A stretch of DNA of 34,844 nt from Lentisphaeria bacterium (GTDB lineage Bacteria > Verrucomicrobiota > Lentisphaeria > Victivallales > Victivallaceae): positions 1 to 34,844 of the forward strand of contig JAFTIA010000111.1 of the NCBI GenBank assembly GCA_017457105.1, given 5' to 3'. Under the pieces are notes generated by a model. It searched no databases. It had not been told where the DNA came from and saw only the letters and a program-made list of their open reading frames with translations. This document shows, piece after piece, positions 24,096-33,500 of this stretch. A program made the translations under genes and the position numbers. Within the stretch, counting starts at the first letter, position 1, and every line of letters begins with the position of its first letter.

Positions 24096-24362
24096 ATGAA
24101 CAACGATTATCTGTATCGTGCAAAGCAGGCGATCCCGGATGTGCAGGTTTTGTCGGTGGTGGCGGCCAAGCGAGCCCGCCAGCTGGCAGCCGGGGCCCGT
24201 CCGATGATCAAGTGCAAAGATGAAAATGTGCTGGACATTGCCTTGCTGGAAATTGCCGAAGGTCTTCTGACCTACTATTTCGGGGATGAAGATCCGGAAG
24301 CGGCGGCTTCTCCGGAAGCGGCGGAAGTGAAAGCTGCTGATGCGGCGGCAGAGGAAGCCTGA
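24096..24362 (+). CDS. rpoZ: RNA polymerase omega subunit (88 aa)
   Basis: Small RNA polymerase subunit that helps fold beta-prime. The core is VLSVVAAKRARQLAAGARP and ALLEIAEGLLTY, which match the omega pattern (VxVAAxRARQL, AxxEIAxG). The last 20 residues are an Ala/Glu/Asp-rich acidic tail. GAGGGG precedes the ATG. It is lodged between a fatty-acid gene and purE, with gaps of 17 and 2 nt; rpoZ is more often next to gmk or spoT. Confidence 0.88.
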   Translation: MNNDYLYRAKQAIPDVQVLSVVAAKRARQLAAGARPMIKCKDENVLDIALLEIAEGLLTYYFGDEDPEAAASPEAAEVKAADAAAEEA

Positions 24363-24364
24363 TC

Positions 24365-24868
24365 GTGAGTGCACAAGTTGCCATTGTGATGGGGAGCAAG
24401 AGTGATCTCCCCGTTCTGCAGGGTGCGTTTCAGATGTTGGACAAGTTCGGTGTAAGCTACACTGCCCGTGTCCTCTCTGCGCACCGCACGCCGGATGAAG
24501 CGGCGGCGTTTGCAAAAAACGCCGAAGAAACCGGGTGCAAAGTCATCATTTGTGCCGCCGGAATGGCGGCGCATCTGGGCGGCGTTTTTGCGGCCCACAC
24601 GGTTTTGCCGGTGATCGGTATTCCGGTGGCGTCCGAGCCCTTCAACGGGCTGGATTCGCTGTTGAGTTTTGTGCAGATGCCTCCGGGGATCCCGGTGGCA
24701 ACGGTCACGGCGGGCAAAGCCGGCGGTAAAAACGCCGCATTGTACGCCATTTCCATTCTTGCTGTGGAAGATGCCGGCCTGCGTGAGCAGTTGAAGGCGT
24801 TCCGGCGGGAGCAGGCAGAACAAGTGTTAAAGGCAGACGCCGAACTTCAGGCTGAACTCAAAGGGTAA
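24365..24868 (+). CDS. purE: N5-carboxyaminoimidazole ribonucleotide mutase, class I PurE (167 aa)
   Basis: Moves the carboxyl group of N5-CAIR to give CAIR in purine synthesis. [10 protein letters not shown] at the N-terminus binds phosphate, SAHRTPDE carries the catalytic His, and [11 protein letters not shown] and the GKAGGKNAA segment are class I features. Start is GTG at 24365, two bases after the rpoZ stop. purK is not nearby. Confidence 0.94.
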   Translation: MSAQVAIVMGSKSDLPVLQGAFQMLDKFGVSYTARVLSAHRTPDEAAAFAKNAEETGCKVIICAAGMAAHLGGVFAAHTVLPVIGIPVASEPFNGLDSLLSFVQMPPGIPVATVTAGKAGGKNAALYAISILAVEDAGLREQLKAFRREQAEQVLKADAELQAELKG

Positions 24869-24875
24869 TGATTTC

Positions 24876-26309
24876 ATGCAGCTCCGGCAGTTATTGGAGT
24901 GTGTGCCGGGTCTTTCTCTGGAAGCGGGGCTTCCGGAGATGGATATTCCTGCTGTATGCTGTGATTCCCGCCGGGTGACACCGGGCGTCTTATATGCGGC
25001 CATTCCGGGCGTTTGCTCGGATGGCCATGATTTTTTGGATCAGTCGGCAGCAAAGGGGGCGGCAGCGGTGCTGGTTTCCCGTGACGGGGTGTCTTTTCCC
25101 GGGGCTGTCCTGCGGGCCGCAGATACCCGGGAGGCTTACGCCCGTATCCAGCGGGAATTTGCGGGGTGTCCGGACCAGGAACTTTGTATGCTCGGTGTGA
25201 CGGGGACCAACGGGAAAACGACGACTGCATATCTGATGGCGGCGCTGGCGGAAACTGTTGCTGCCGGGGGCTTGCTTTCCACGGTGGAAGTCCGTTCTCC
25301 GGAGAGCCGCCGGGATTCCGACTGTACCACGCCGGATCCGCAGACATTTTTCCAATTTGCCCGCCAGGTCCGGGAAGAGGGCGGGCGGTATCTTGCCATG
25401 GAACTTTCCAGCCACGCACTGGATCAATCCCGCACGGGCGGGGTGCGTTTTCAGGCGGCGGTTTTTACGAATCTCACCGGGGACCATCTGGATTATCACA
25501 AAACCATGGAGCGGTATTTTGCCGCCAAGAGCCGGCTTTTCAGCGAATGGTTGGAGGGGCGTGCCGTGATCAATACGGATGATGACTGGGGGCGGAAACT
25601 CTGTGCCGTTTCCCGGGGGAAGGAATTGGTCACTTTCGGGATTTCGCCGGATGCAGACTGCCGGATCACAGAAATCAGACAGACGGCGGAGGGGACAAGC
25701 TGTGTTCTGCTCCGGGAGGGGAGAGCGTATCCGGTCTTTACTCCCATGGTGGGGAAACATAATCTTTATAACCTGACAGGTGCCATGCTGGCGGCGGAAG
25801 TTTTCGGCGTACCCTTCGGCACGGTTTGTGTTCCGGCTGTGCCGGGGCGTCTGGAACCGGTACGCGGGGGCGGGATCAACTGTTTTGTGGATTACGCTCA
25901 TACCGATGATGCACTGGCGCAGGTTTTGCAGGCATTGCGGCCTCTGACAAAGGGGCGGTTGATCACTGTTTTCGGTTGCGGCGGCGACCGTGACCGGACC
26001 AAACGCCCACGGATGGGGCGTGCGGCACAGCTTTATTCGGATCTTGCCATCGTTACCAGCGATAATCCCCGGAGTGAAGACCCGGAAGGGATCATCAGCG
26101 AAATTACAGGCGGCATGACTGGTTGGAAGGAATACCGGGTGGAACCGGACCGGGCGGAGGCGATCAAACTTGCCTGTTCTGTGGCAGAGCCCGGGGATTG
26201 CGTTCTTATTGCCGGGAAAGGGCACGAGAATTATCAGGAAATCAACGGTGTCCGATACGCATTTTCGGACGTGGAGCATACCCGTAACGCTTTACGCAGG
26301 AGGGTCTGA
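24876..26309 (+). CDS. murE: UDP-MurNAc-L-Ala-D-Glu:meso-DAP ligase (477 aa)
   Basis: Adds meso-diaminopimelate to the peptidoglycan stem peptide, using ATP. The P-loop is GTNGKTT (110-116), the carbamylated-Lys region follows ELSSHALDQ, and DNPR (396-399) followed by SEDP is the meso-DAP specificity motif, so the cell wall is of the DAP type. Length is normal. It is outside any dcw cluster. Its stop overlaps the next start (TGATG). Confidence 0.95.
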   Translation: MQLRQLLECVPGLSLEAGLPEMDIPAVCCDSRRVTPGVLYAAIPGVCSDGHDFLDQSAAKGAAAVLVSRDGVSFPGAVLRAADTREAYARIQREFAGCPDQELCMLGVTGTNGKTTTAYLMAALAETVAAGGLLSTVEVRSPESRRDSDCTTPDPQTFFQFARQVREEGGRYLAMELSSHALDQSRTGGVRFQAAVFTNLTGDHLDYHKTMERYFAAKSRLFSEWLEGRAVINTDDDWGRKLCAVSRGKELVTFGISPDADCRITEIRQTAEGTSCVLLREGRAYPVFTPMVGKHNLYNLTGAMLAAEVFGVPFGTVCVPAVPGRLEPVRGGGINCFVDYAHTDDALAQVLQALRPLTKGRLITVFGCGGDRDRTKRPRMGRAAQLYSDLAIVTSDNPRSEDPEGIISEITGGMTGWKEYRVEPDRAEAIKLACSVAEPGDCVLIAGKGHENYQEINGVRYAFSDVEHTRNALRRRV

Positions 26310-27619
26310 TGGACAGACGGGAATTTTTGAAGCATTGCATGACATTGGGGGTTCTGGGGGCGGCTGCTGCCGGGAGCAAGGCTTTTGCCGGAGTGGAGGT
26401 GCCGAAAAAGACCCGGACATCCGGCGGGGCGAGGTCCGTCATTGAATTGTGGATCTGGGGCGGCCCCTGTCAGCTGGAATCTTTTGACCCCAAACCGGGT
26501 GCCGGAGAGTTGTATAATGGCGGCAGGGGGCAGATCCCCACCAATGTGGACGGGTTGTTCCTCAGTGAATATCTGCCGCAGCTGGCAAAACAGGCGGACA
26601 AGTTTTCGGTGATCCGCAGTATGACGCACCGGTTTTTCGGGCATGAAGCGGCGACGTATCTGATGCAGACCGGCCGTGAGCCGGGGGGCGGGATCACGTA
26701 TCCTGCCATCGGGGCACTGCTGGCGATGATGAAGGGGGGGGATGTCAAATACAATCTGCCTCCCTATGTGGCACTTACCATCAACAAAGGTCGTTTTTCC
26801 GAATGCGGATTTCTGGGGGACCGTTACCGGCCCTTTGCCACGGGCGGGAATCCTATGGCGTGGCAGTTTCAGGTGGATGGTTACACGCCTGCCGGCGGCA
26901 TCAGCCGTCAGCAGATGCAGGAGCGTTCCAAATTTGCCCGGGAACTGGATACCTTTTCCCGGCAGTATGCCGGACACCCGGCGCTCCGTTCTGCGGCGTT
27001 GGCGGAAAAGGATGCGGAAAGCATCATGTACGGCAAAGCGGCAGATGTTTTTGATTTGCGGCAGGAGCCGAAAGAGGTTCGGGAGCGTTACGGCATGACC
27101 CGGTTCGGGCAGTCCTGTTTGTGCGCCCGGCGGCTTGTGGAGGCGGGGGTCCCTTATATCACCATCAACGCATCCGGCTGGGATACGCACAAGAAGCACT
27201 TTGAAACGCTGAACCGCATTGCTCCTGAAATGGACCGTGCAGTGGCGGCTCTGCTGGAGGATCTGGCGTCCCGGAGACTGCTGGATACCACGCTGGTGTG
27301 GTGGAGCGGGGAATTCGGAAGAACGCCGAAAGTGGACTATGATCCGCCGTGGCAGGGAGGGCGGAACCATTACTGTCCCTGTTTCAGTGCCATGGTGGCG
27401 GGGGGCGGCTTCAAGGGCGGTCAAATCGTGGGAGCCTCGGATGAAGTGGGGGGCAAAGTGGTGTCCCGCCCGGTATCTCCGGTGGATCTTCTTGGAAGTA
27501 TTTACGAGTTGTGCGGGATCGATCCGGCGGGCATGTTCCCGGAAAATCCCATCGGGTTGAAGAGCCCCATTTTGCCGGGAGCGGACCCGAAGACCCGGTT
27601 GCGTGAAATTTATTGCTGA
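26309..27619 (+). CDS. DUF1501 family protein, Tat-exported (436 aa)
   Basis: Twin-arginine signal: DRREFLKHC at residues 2-10, then a hydrophobic stretch and AFAG near 25-28. The body matches the DUF1501 alkaline-phosphatase-like fold: WIWGGPCQLESFDPKP, GHEAATYLMQTG, ASGWDTHKKHF, WWSGEFGRTP and GGRNHY are motif positions that could bind metals. The family is expanded in Planctomycetes and Lentisphaerae, often next to DUF1549/DUF1553 cytochrome-type proteins in sulfated-glycan regions. No such partner is present here. Activity is unproven; sulfatase or phosphatase are possibilities. Confidence 0.88.
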   Translation: MDRREFLKHCMTLGVLGAAAAGSKAFAGVEVPKKTRTSGGARSVIELWIWGGPCQLESFDPKPGAGELYNGGRGQIPTNVDGLFLSEYLPQLAKQADKFSVIRSMTHRFFGHEAATYLMQTGREPGGGITYPAIGALLAMMKGGDVKYNLPPYVALTINKGRFSECGFLGDRYRPFATGGNPMAWQFQVDGYTPAGGISRQQMQERSKFARELDTFSRQYAGHPALRSAALAEKDAESIMYGKAADVFDLRQEPKEVRERYGMTRFGQSCLCARRLVEAGVPYITINASGWDTHKKHFETLNRIAPEMDRAVAALLEDLASRRLLDTTLVWWSGEFGRTPKVDYDPPWQGGRNHYCPCFSAMVAGGGFKGGQIVGASDEVGGKVVSRPVSPVDLLGSIYELCGIDPAGMFPENPIGLKSPILPGADPKTRLREIYC

Positions 27620-27639
27620 TGGGAAAGAGGTTGAAAGGT

Positions 27640-28974
27640 ATGAAAATATTGTTCAGTATGTTTCTTCTGGCGGCGGCACTGGTGCTGACCGGGGCGGATT
27701 GGAAAATGTCCGATTTTCAGTTCCGGTTCAAAACGGACCGGGCGGATGCCATTTACAATGCGGGGGATGAAGTCTGTTTTTCCGGGAATGTTCTGGTAAA
27801 GGGGAAACACCCGGAAAAGATGACGGTACGCTGTCAGGTGATCCGGGATGGATATAAGGTTTTACAATCTCAAAAAATCCAGCTTACGGAGAACCCCATT
27901 ACATTCTCTGCAAAATTTGACCGTCCCGGCTGGATCCGGCTTCTGGTGGAAGTGCTGGATGAACAGGGCAAAGTTTTGCGGATCGGCAACCGGCAGGTAC
28001 AGGGCGGCGTGGGTGCCATGGCTGATCCGGAAAAAATCCTTCCCGGTGCCGCTGAACCGGCGGATTTTGATGCGTTCTGGGCGGCAAAACGGGCGGAACT
28101 GGATAAGGTTCCTGTGAAGGCTCTCCGTGTACCTTTTGCGCCGGAAAACGGCAAGTATTTCAACTGCTGGGACATTAAAGTGGATTGTGCCGGGGGGAGG
28201 CCGGTTTCCGGGTATCTCTGTATTCCCAAAGGTGCCAAGCCGAAAAGTCTGCCGGTGGCAGTGCGTTTCCATGGAGCGGGTGTCCGCAGTGCCAACGCCG
28301 TTCTTTATTACAGAGGGTTGATCGTGCTGGATGTGAATGCACACGGGATCGAAAACGGCAAAGATGCGGCATTTTACAGCGATCTGCAGAAAAAAGACTT
28401 GAATAATTATCATGCGCAGAACAAGCTGGATCGGCACAAGGGATACTTTGTGGGGATGTTCATGCGTGTCATGCGGGCTCTGGATTATGTAAAAACTCTG
28501 CCGGAATGGGATGGCAAAACCCTGATCGTTTTCGGAGGAAGTCAGGGAGGCGCGCAGAGTCTTGCGGCGGCGGCACTGGATAAAGATGTTACCCATTGTA
28601 TTGCAGGAGTGCCTGCTTTGTGTGACCAGGGCGGGGTGCTGGCGGAGCGTTCAGCGGGCTGGCCGCAGTTTGTTTCCTGGTTCCGTATCGGCAAAATGAC
28701 GGAGGAAGACCGGGCCGTACTGCCGGAAGTGGCGTATGTGGATTGTGCCTATATGGCACGGCGCATCAAGGCAAAAACATATATCGGCACGGGTTTTATG
28801 GACTATGTGTGTGCGCCGACCAGTGTGTTTGCAGCGTACAACAACATTCCTGCCGGGACGGAAAAAGATATTGTTACTACGCCGGACAAGGCGCATAATG
28901 CTCCCAATACCAAAGGGATGAAATGGTTGGCCGATTTTTCGGCACAGGTTTTTAAATCGCAGGGAAAAGAATGA
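27640..28974 (+). CDS. Secreted acetyl xylan esterase/cephalosporin-C deacetylase-like hydrolase (444 aa)
   Basis: A signal peptide (residues 1-18) precedes an N-terminal beta domain (about 20-130) and an AXE1-type alpha/beta hydrolase (about 135-440). The triad is S301 in FGGSQGG, D388 in GFMDYVCAPTSVFAAYN and H419 in PDKAHN. Such enzymes remove acetyl groups from xylan and oligosaccharides. The start at 27640 has AGAGG nine bases upstream; an alternative ATG at 27619 overlaps the DUF1501 stop and would add seven residues. It fits the glycan-degrading half of the operon. Confidence 0.88.
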   Translation: MKILFSMFLLAAALVLTGADWKMSDFQFRFKTDRADAIYNAGDEVCFSGNVLVKGKHPEKMTVRCQVIRDGYKVLQSQKIQLTENPITFSAKFDRPGWIRLLVEVLDEQGKVLRIGNRQVQGGVGAMADPEKILPGAAEPADFDAFWAAKRAELDKVPVKALRVPFAPENGKYFNCWDIKVDCAGGRPVSGYLCIPKGAKPKSLPVAVRFHGAGVRSANAVLYYRGLIVLDVNAHGIENGKDAAFYSDLQKKDLNNYHAQNKLDRHKGYFVGMFMRVMRALDYVKTLPEWDGKTLIVFGGSQGGAQSLAAAALDKDVTHCIAGVPALCDQGGVLAERSAGWPQFVSWFRIGKMTEEDRAVLPEVAYVDCAYMARRIKAKTYIGTGFMDYVCAPTSVFAAYNNIPAGTEKDIVTTPDKAHNAPNTKGMKWLADFSAQVFKSQGKE

Positions 28975-29915
28975 CATTACAGGCATTTGACGGTACGTTG
29001 TACCTTGGTGGAACGGAGTTGACTCTGGGCGGTGTCCGTCTGGGGATGTTTGACGAATCCACTTCATTGATCGGCAAAGAGCGTTTCCATGAGTCCATGG
29101 ACGGGATGAGTATTTCCGGAAAAACGGAAAAGACGATTCCATTCGGGTGTGAATATGCCATTGTGCGGAATTACGAGCGTGCGGAAGGGATCTTGCGGGC
29201 ATCGGTGGATGTCCGGGCGTTGAATGGCGGGGCGGTAACGGATTGCAGTCTGGACCCGCTTTCGATCCCGGGGAAAGTGGTGCGTGCCGGGATCCTGGGG
29301 GATGACGGCAGAACGGAGTGGACAAGTGATGCCTCCGGGGAGATCATGCCCCGTGCAGTGGAGATTTTGCTGGAAGACGGTACGGCGGCAGAATGGATGT
29401 GCGGGGACGACTTGTGGCGGCACCGGGGGGCGGCGGAGTGCGGCGGCACCTCCTGCTGGAAAATGAAGCTGGAAAACGGTTCTCTTTCTTTTGACCGTAC
29501 CATGATCCGCTATCCGGAAGGGGTGGAGCCATCCCCTCGTTCCTGGCGTTGGGAATACGCTCTTGTGTGGGGCTTTCCCGGCACAGCGGCGGTGGAAAAG
29601 GCGGCGGAAAAGGTGGATTGTACCGGGATCTGTTTTGCTTCTCCCGCCCAGCGGCGGCGTTTCCGGGATCTGGTGCGGCAGGCGAAAAGTTCTTTGCATC
29701 TGGTGAATGTGGAAGCCGGATTGTGCAAAGAAGCCTCCCATACCGGGCGGAACCGGGAACTGGTGCATCAGGATACCGGGGAACTGCTCTCGCTTTTCAT
29801 CTGGGCGAACCGCACGCTTCGGGCGGCGGGTTTGGGATTGACGGCGGAACTGACGGCGGAAACAGCGGAGAACCGTCCCGCACTGGCGGCGCTGCTTTCC
29901 GGCGGACTGAAATAA
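28971..29915 (+). CDS. Protein of unknown family (314 aa)
   Basis: I do not recognise this protein. It overlaps the esterase gene by 4 nt (ATGA). There is no signal peptide or membrane segment, so it is likely cytoplasmic. The N-terminal 200 residues are beta-rich with many Gly, Trp and acidic residues (EWMCGDDLWRHRG, WRWEYALVWGF); a charged helical segment follows (about 215-260: RRRFRDLVRQAKSS), ending in an Ala-rich helix. Seven Cys are scattered without CxxC pairs. Codon use is like its neighbours. Its place between an acetyl esterase and a nitroreductase suggests a role in sugar processing, but there is no direct sign. Confidence 0.75.
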   Translation: MTLQAFDGTLYLGGTELTLGGVRLGMFDESTSLIGKERFHESMDGMSISGKTEKTIPFGCEYAIVRNYERAEGILRASVDVRALNGGAVTDCSLDPLSIPGKVVRAGILGDDGRTEWTSDASGEIMPRAVEILLEDGTAAEWMCGDDLWRHRGAAECGGTSCWKMKLENGSLSFDRTMIRYPEGVEPSPRSWRWEYALVWGFPGTAAVEKAAEKVDCTGICFASPAQRRRFRDLVRQAKSSLHLVNVEAGLCKEASHTGRNRELVHQDTGELLSLFIWANRTLRAAGLGLTAELTAETAENRPALAALLSGGLK

Positions 29916-29926
29916 GGAGGGGTGTG

Positions 29927-30493
29927 ATGGATTTTGCGGAACTTTTGAAGCGGCGCACCATCCGTTTTTTCCGGCAGGAAGCTGTACCGGAAGCGGAACT
30001 CTGCAAATTGATCGATGCCGCCCGGGTCGCCTCCTGCGGTGCCAATGCACAACTATTGCGTTATATGGTGATCCGCACGCCGGAACTGGCGGAAAAGATT
30101 TTTTACAACACTGCCTATGCCGCCAAGGTCCAGCCCCGGCGGAACCCGGTTTGGGGCGTAACAGCACCGCAAACATTTATAGCCGTCCTTGCCCCGGAAG
30201 GGAAAGCGGAGGCCGATGCGGGGGCGGCGGTGCAAAGTATGGAATTTGCGGCATACAACAGCGGCCTCGGGAGCTGTTGGATCGGTTCTTTCAACCGGGG
30301 GGCGGTGCAGGAATTGCTTACGCCTCCTGCGGGGCTGCAGGTGCGTTATCTTCTTGCCGTGGGGTATCCCGCCGAAGCGCATCCGGTGCAGGAAGATATC
30401 GGTCTTGACGGTGATCCGGCATACTATCTGGATGAACAGGATCGTCTGCATGTTCCCAAATATACGGTGGAAGCGCTGACAAGCTGGCGGTAA
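29927..30493 (+). CDS. Nitroreductase-family FMN protein (188 aa)
   Basis: Starts DFAELLKRRTIRFF, the family's FMN-phosphate-binding RRxxRxF pattern, followed by DAARVASCGANAQ, which fits the second FMN site. The C-terminal half has LGSCWIGSF and YLLAVGYPAE, typical of NADPH-dependent nitroreductase-like oxidoreductases. TAAGGAGGGG lies just upstream of the ATG at 29927. Substrate unknown; quinones, enones or flavin-based redox partners are possible. It has no signal peptide. Confidence 0.85.
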   Translation: MDFAELLKRRTIRFFRQEAVPEAELCKLIDAARVASCGANAQLLRYMVIRTPELAEKIFYNTAYAAKVQPRRNPVWGVTAPQTFIAVLAPEGKAEADAGAAVQSMEFAAYNSGLGSCWIGSFNRGAVQELLTPPAGLQVRYLLAVGYPAEAHPVQEDIGLDGDPAYYLDEQDRLHVPKYTVEALTSWR

Positions 30494-30510
30494 AGAGAGA
30501 GAGGAAACGC

Positions 30511-33500
30511 ATGAAAAAGTGGTGGATCTGGTTGTTGCTGATTGGGGGTGCTGCAGGCGCAGCGGACTTTGAAGCGGAAAGCGGCGTCTTGAGCCCGGGA
30601 ACAGGGACAGCCCTTTATAAAAATGCCTCCGGAGGCACCGTTGTCCGTTTGACCGGGAAGTCACAGGTGAAAATGGATGCGGTGGATCCAGCCAAACCGG
30701 ATTGTGCGGTTTCCTTTTCCGTGGATCGCTCCGGAACATGGAAGATCACGGCAGTTGTCTGTACGGAACACACCGGGAACGACTCCATGTATTACCGGGT
30801 GGATGAAGAGGGCTTGCAGGCTTTGCACACCGGATTCCCCCGAAAACTTGCCCCTGTGACTTTGGGGGTCTTTGAGTTGCAAAAAGGGTCGCACACATTG
30901 AAACTTTACCGGCGGGAACCGGATTTCGGGCTGGATAAAATTTCTGTTGAGCGAGTTACTTCCAAGCCCGTTCTGCGGACGTTCCCGGGGAAAAAGGGGC
31001 CGGATGCCACGTATTTTCTTCCGGCAGTACCGGGGAATTATTTTATCCGCATCCGTGCTGTGGTGGACGAGCCGGGCCCCCAGCGGAACGCCCGGATCAC
31101 CATCAACGATCAGCAGCCGGTCACCCGGCGGATCATTTTCCCCACGGTCACCACCGGGCAGTACGAAGTGGAGCGGGTGGCGGTTACGGAAAAGCCCCTG
31201 AAATTGCGTATCGAAACCGATCCGGAGGTGACCATTACCCATGTGCAGCTGGAACCTGTGAAAAAGCGTTTGCCGCAGGCGGCAGTGGATTATGTGCCGC
31301 CCATTACGCCCCGTGCGGATCGTCCCCGGCTCTTCATCAACCGGGAATCGCTGGAAAAGATCCGCCGGAATATCCGGAGAAGCCCGTCTCACAAACAGGC
31401 GTGGAAGATGGTGGAAAAAACTGCCCGGAACCCTTTCAAATTTGCACCTGTTCCCGGGAAAGAGGTGCAGTGGGATCAGCGGGTGATCAACGCCATGCTG
31501 TATAAAGCTCTTTATTCTCTGGTTACCGGCGATGAAAAAATCGGCAGGGAAGCCTGCGACCTTGCCGTGGCATACATGAAAGTCGTGAATTTCGGCAACG
31601 GGCAGGATGTTTGCCGCCGTACCGGGGAAGCCATCCGTGTGGCAAGTATGGTTTATGACTGGTGTTATCCTGTCATGACCGATGGGGAACGCAGGCTTTT
31701 GCGGGACCGCTTTCTCTGGCAGGCGGAATCCATGGAGATCGGCTGGCCGCCATTTCTCCAGCATATCAACATCGGTCACGGCAACGAAGCGCAGTTGAAT
31801 AAAGATCTTCTTTCCATGGCGATTGCCGTTTACAACGAAGATCCTCTTCCGTGGCAGTATTGCACCTACCGTTTGCTGGAAGAGGCACGGCCCATGAAGA
31901 GTTATCTCTATAAAAGCGGTTTTCATTACGAGGGCATCGCCTACGGAACGGTGCGGTATGGGGCAGATGTTACGGCGGCTTTTCTTTTGAAACAGGCTGC
32001 CGGCTTTGACCAGTTTGAGCCTTATGTGGGGAAAGTCCCGTATGCCTGGTTCCACTGGCGTTTGCCCAATGGCGACCTTTTCCGGAATGGGGATGATTAC
32101 ATGCATGGAACATCTTTCCCCGGGAGTTCGGAAATCTATCTTGCTGCCAATGCTTTGTGGCCGGACCCCAAATTGAAATCCGGCTATATGGAGTACTTCC
32201 GCCGCACGGTTCTGCCGTTCAGCGAGCCCTTTTATTATCTGGCTATGATGCAGGATGGAGATCAATTGCAGGATGACCGGCGGGATGATTTGCCAACGGT
32301 AAAATTCTTTGGAGAACCCCTTTCCATGCTTTCGGCACGGACGGGGTGGGCATACGGTCTGGCGTCGGACGATGTTCTGGTGCAGATGACCGGTGCGGGG
32401 ATCCATCACTCCAGCCATCAGCATCACGATGCCGGTTCGTTCCAACTTTATTACCGGGGGATGCTGGCGGCAGATATCGGGCAGTACCGCTATTTCGGGA
32501 AACCTTACGACATGGATTTTGCCAAATCCAGCATGTCCCATTCGGTCATGCGGATCATAGACCCGCAGCAGAAAGAGCCCCGCTGGCGGTGGCACAGGCA
32601 TTTGAAGGGGAGCGGTATTCAGGAAGTTCCGCCCTATGGTCCGGCGGTGTTGGAGGATATTACAAAAAGACGGCATTTTTACACTGCCGGGGAAACCTTG
32701 AGTGTTTCCCAAGACCCGGCATCCCCGCATTTGCAGCTGGAATTGAGTGCTGTTTATCCGGGCAGGGTGAAGCGTTATGTGCGGACCATGGTCTTTGCGG
32801 CGGCGGAAAATCCGGCATTGATCGTGTTGGACGAAATGGCGTTTCCCCGGCAGGACATCCGGCCCGTGTGGCAGCTGACCACCTTTGATAAACCTGTTGT
32901 AAAAGATGCACAGCTCGTGGCGGAACACCGCTATCTGGGGATGCCGTCACGCCTGACGGTGACAACGCTGCTCCCCCGTAAACATGAGATAAAGATCCTT
33001 TCGGGGAAAGAGGCGCACAAGGTGCTGGGGATTCAGTATGATCCGCCGTACAAGAATCTCCCGGGTGCCTTTGGGAGCCGGACGGAAATTTCGGCGGCAC
33101 AGGGGGAAAGCAATGCCCGCTTTCTCCACATCCTTCAGCCTACGCCGGGAACAAAACCCGCTCCGGTTTCTATGACGGAAAAGGACGGAGTGATCACGCT
33201 TGTTTCCGAGGGATGGCAGGTGATCCTGACGCCCGGCAAGCCCCCTGTCTGTACGGTGTCCCGGCCCCGCAAGGCATTTGTTCCACCAAAAGACACGGTG
33301 TATATGAACGGGCAGGAAGTCTGCAAACTTGCGGACGGCAAAGTGCCGCTGGTCTGGCTTTTGAATGCCGGAAACATCCCGTGGCAGGAAAAGAACGGTA
33401 TTTTGTATATCGGGGACGATCTTGTGGCGGCTCCCGAAGGCTGTGATGATGCGCCGGAAGATGCCGTGACCGTGGCGCAGAAAAACGGCATGTGGGTGGT

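Noticed and set aside
22288-24123. 611-codon open - strand frame opposite the acyl-CoA dehydrogenase
   Set aside because: Shadow of a gene with unmistakable family motifs; no start signal or recognisable product.
30661-32928. 755-codon open - strand frame opposite the lyase
   Set aside because: Very long, but its sequence is His/Arg/Pro-rich with no domain, while the + frame has a signal peptide and lyase signature.
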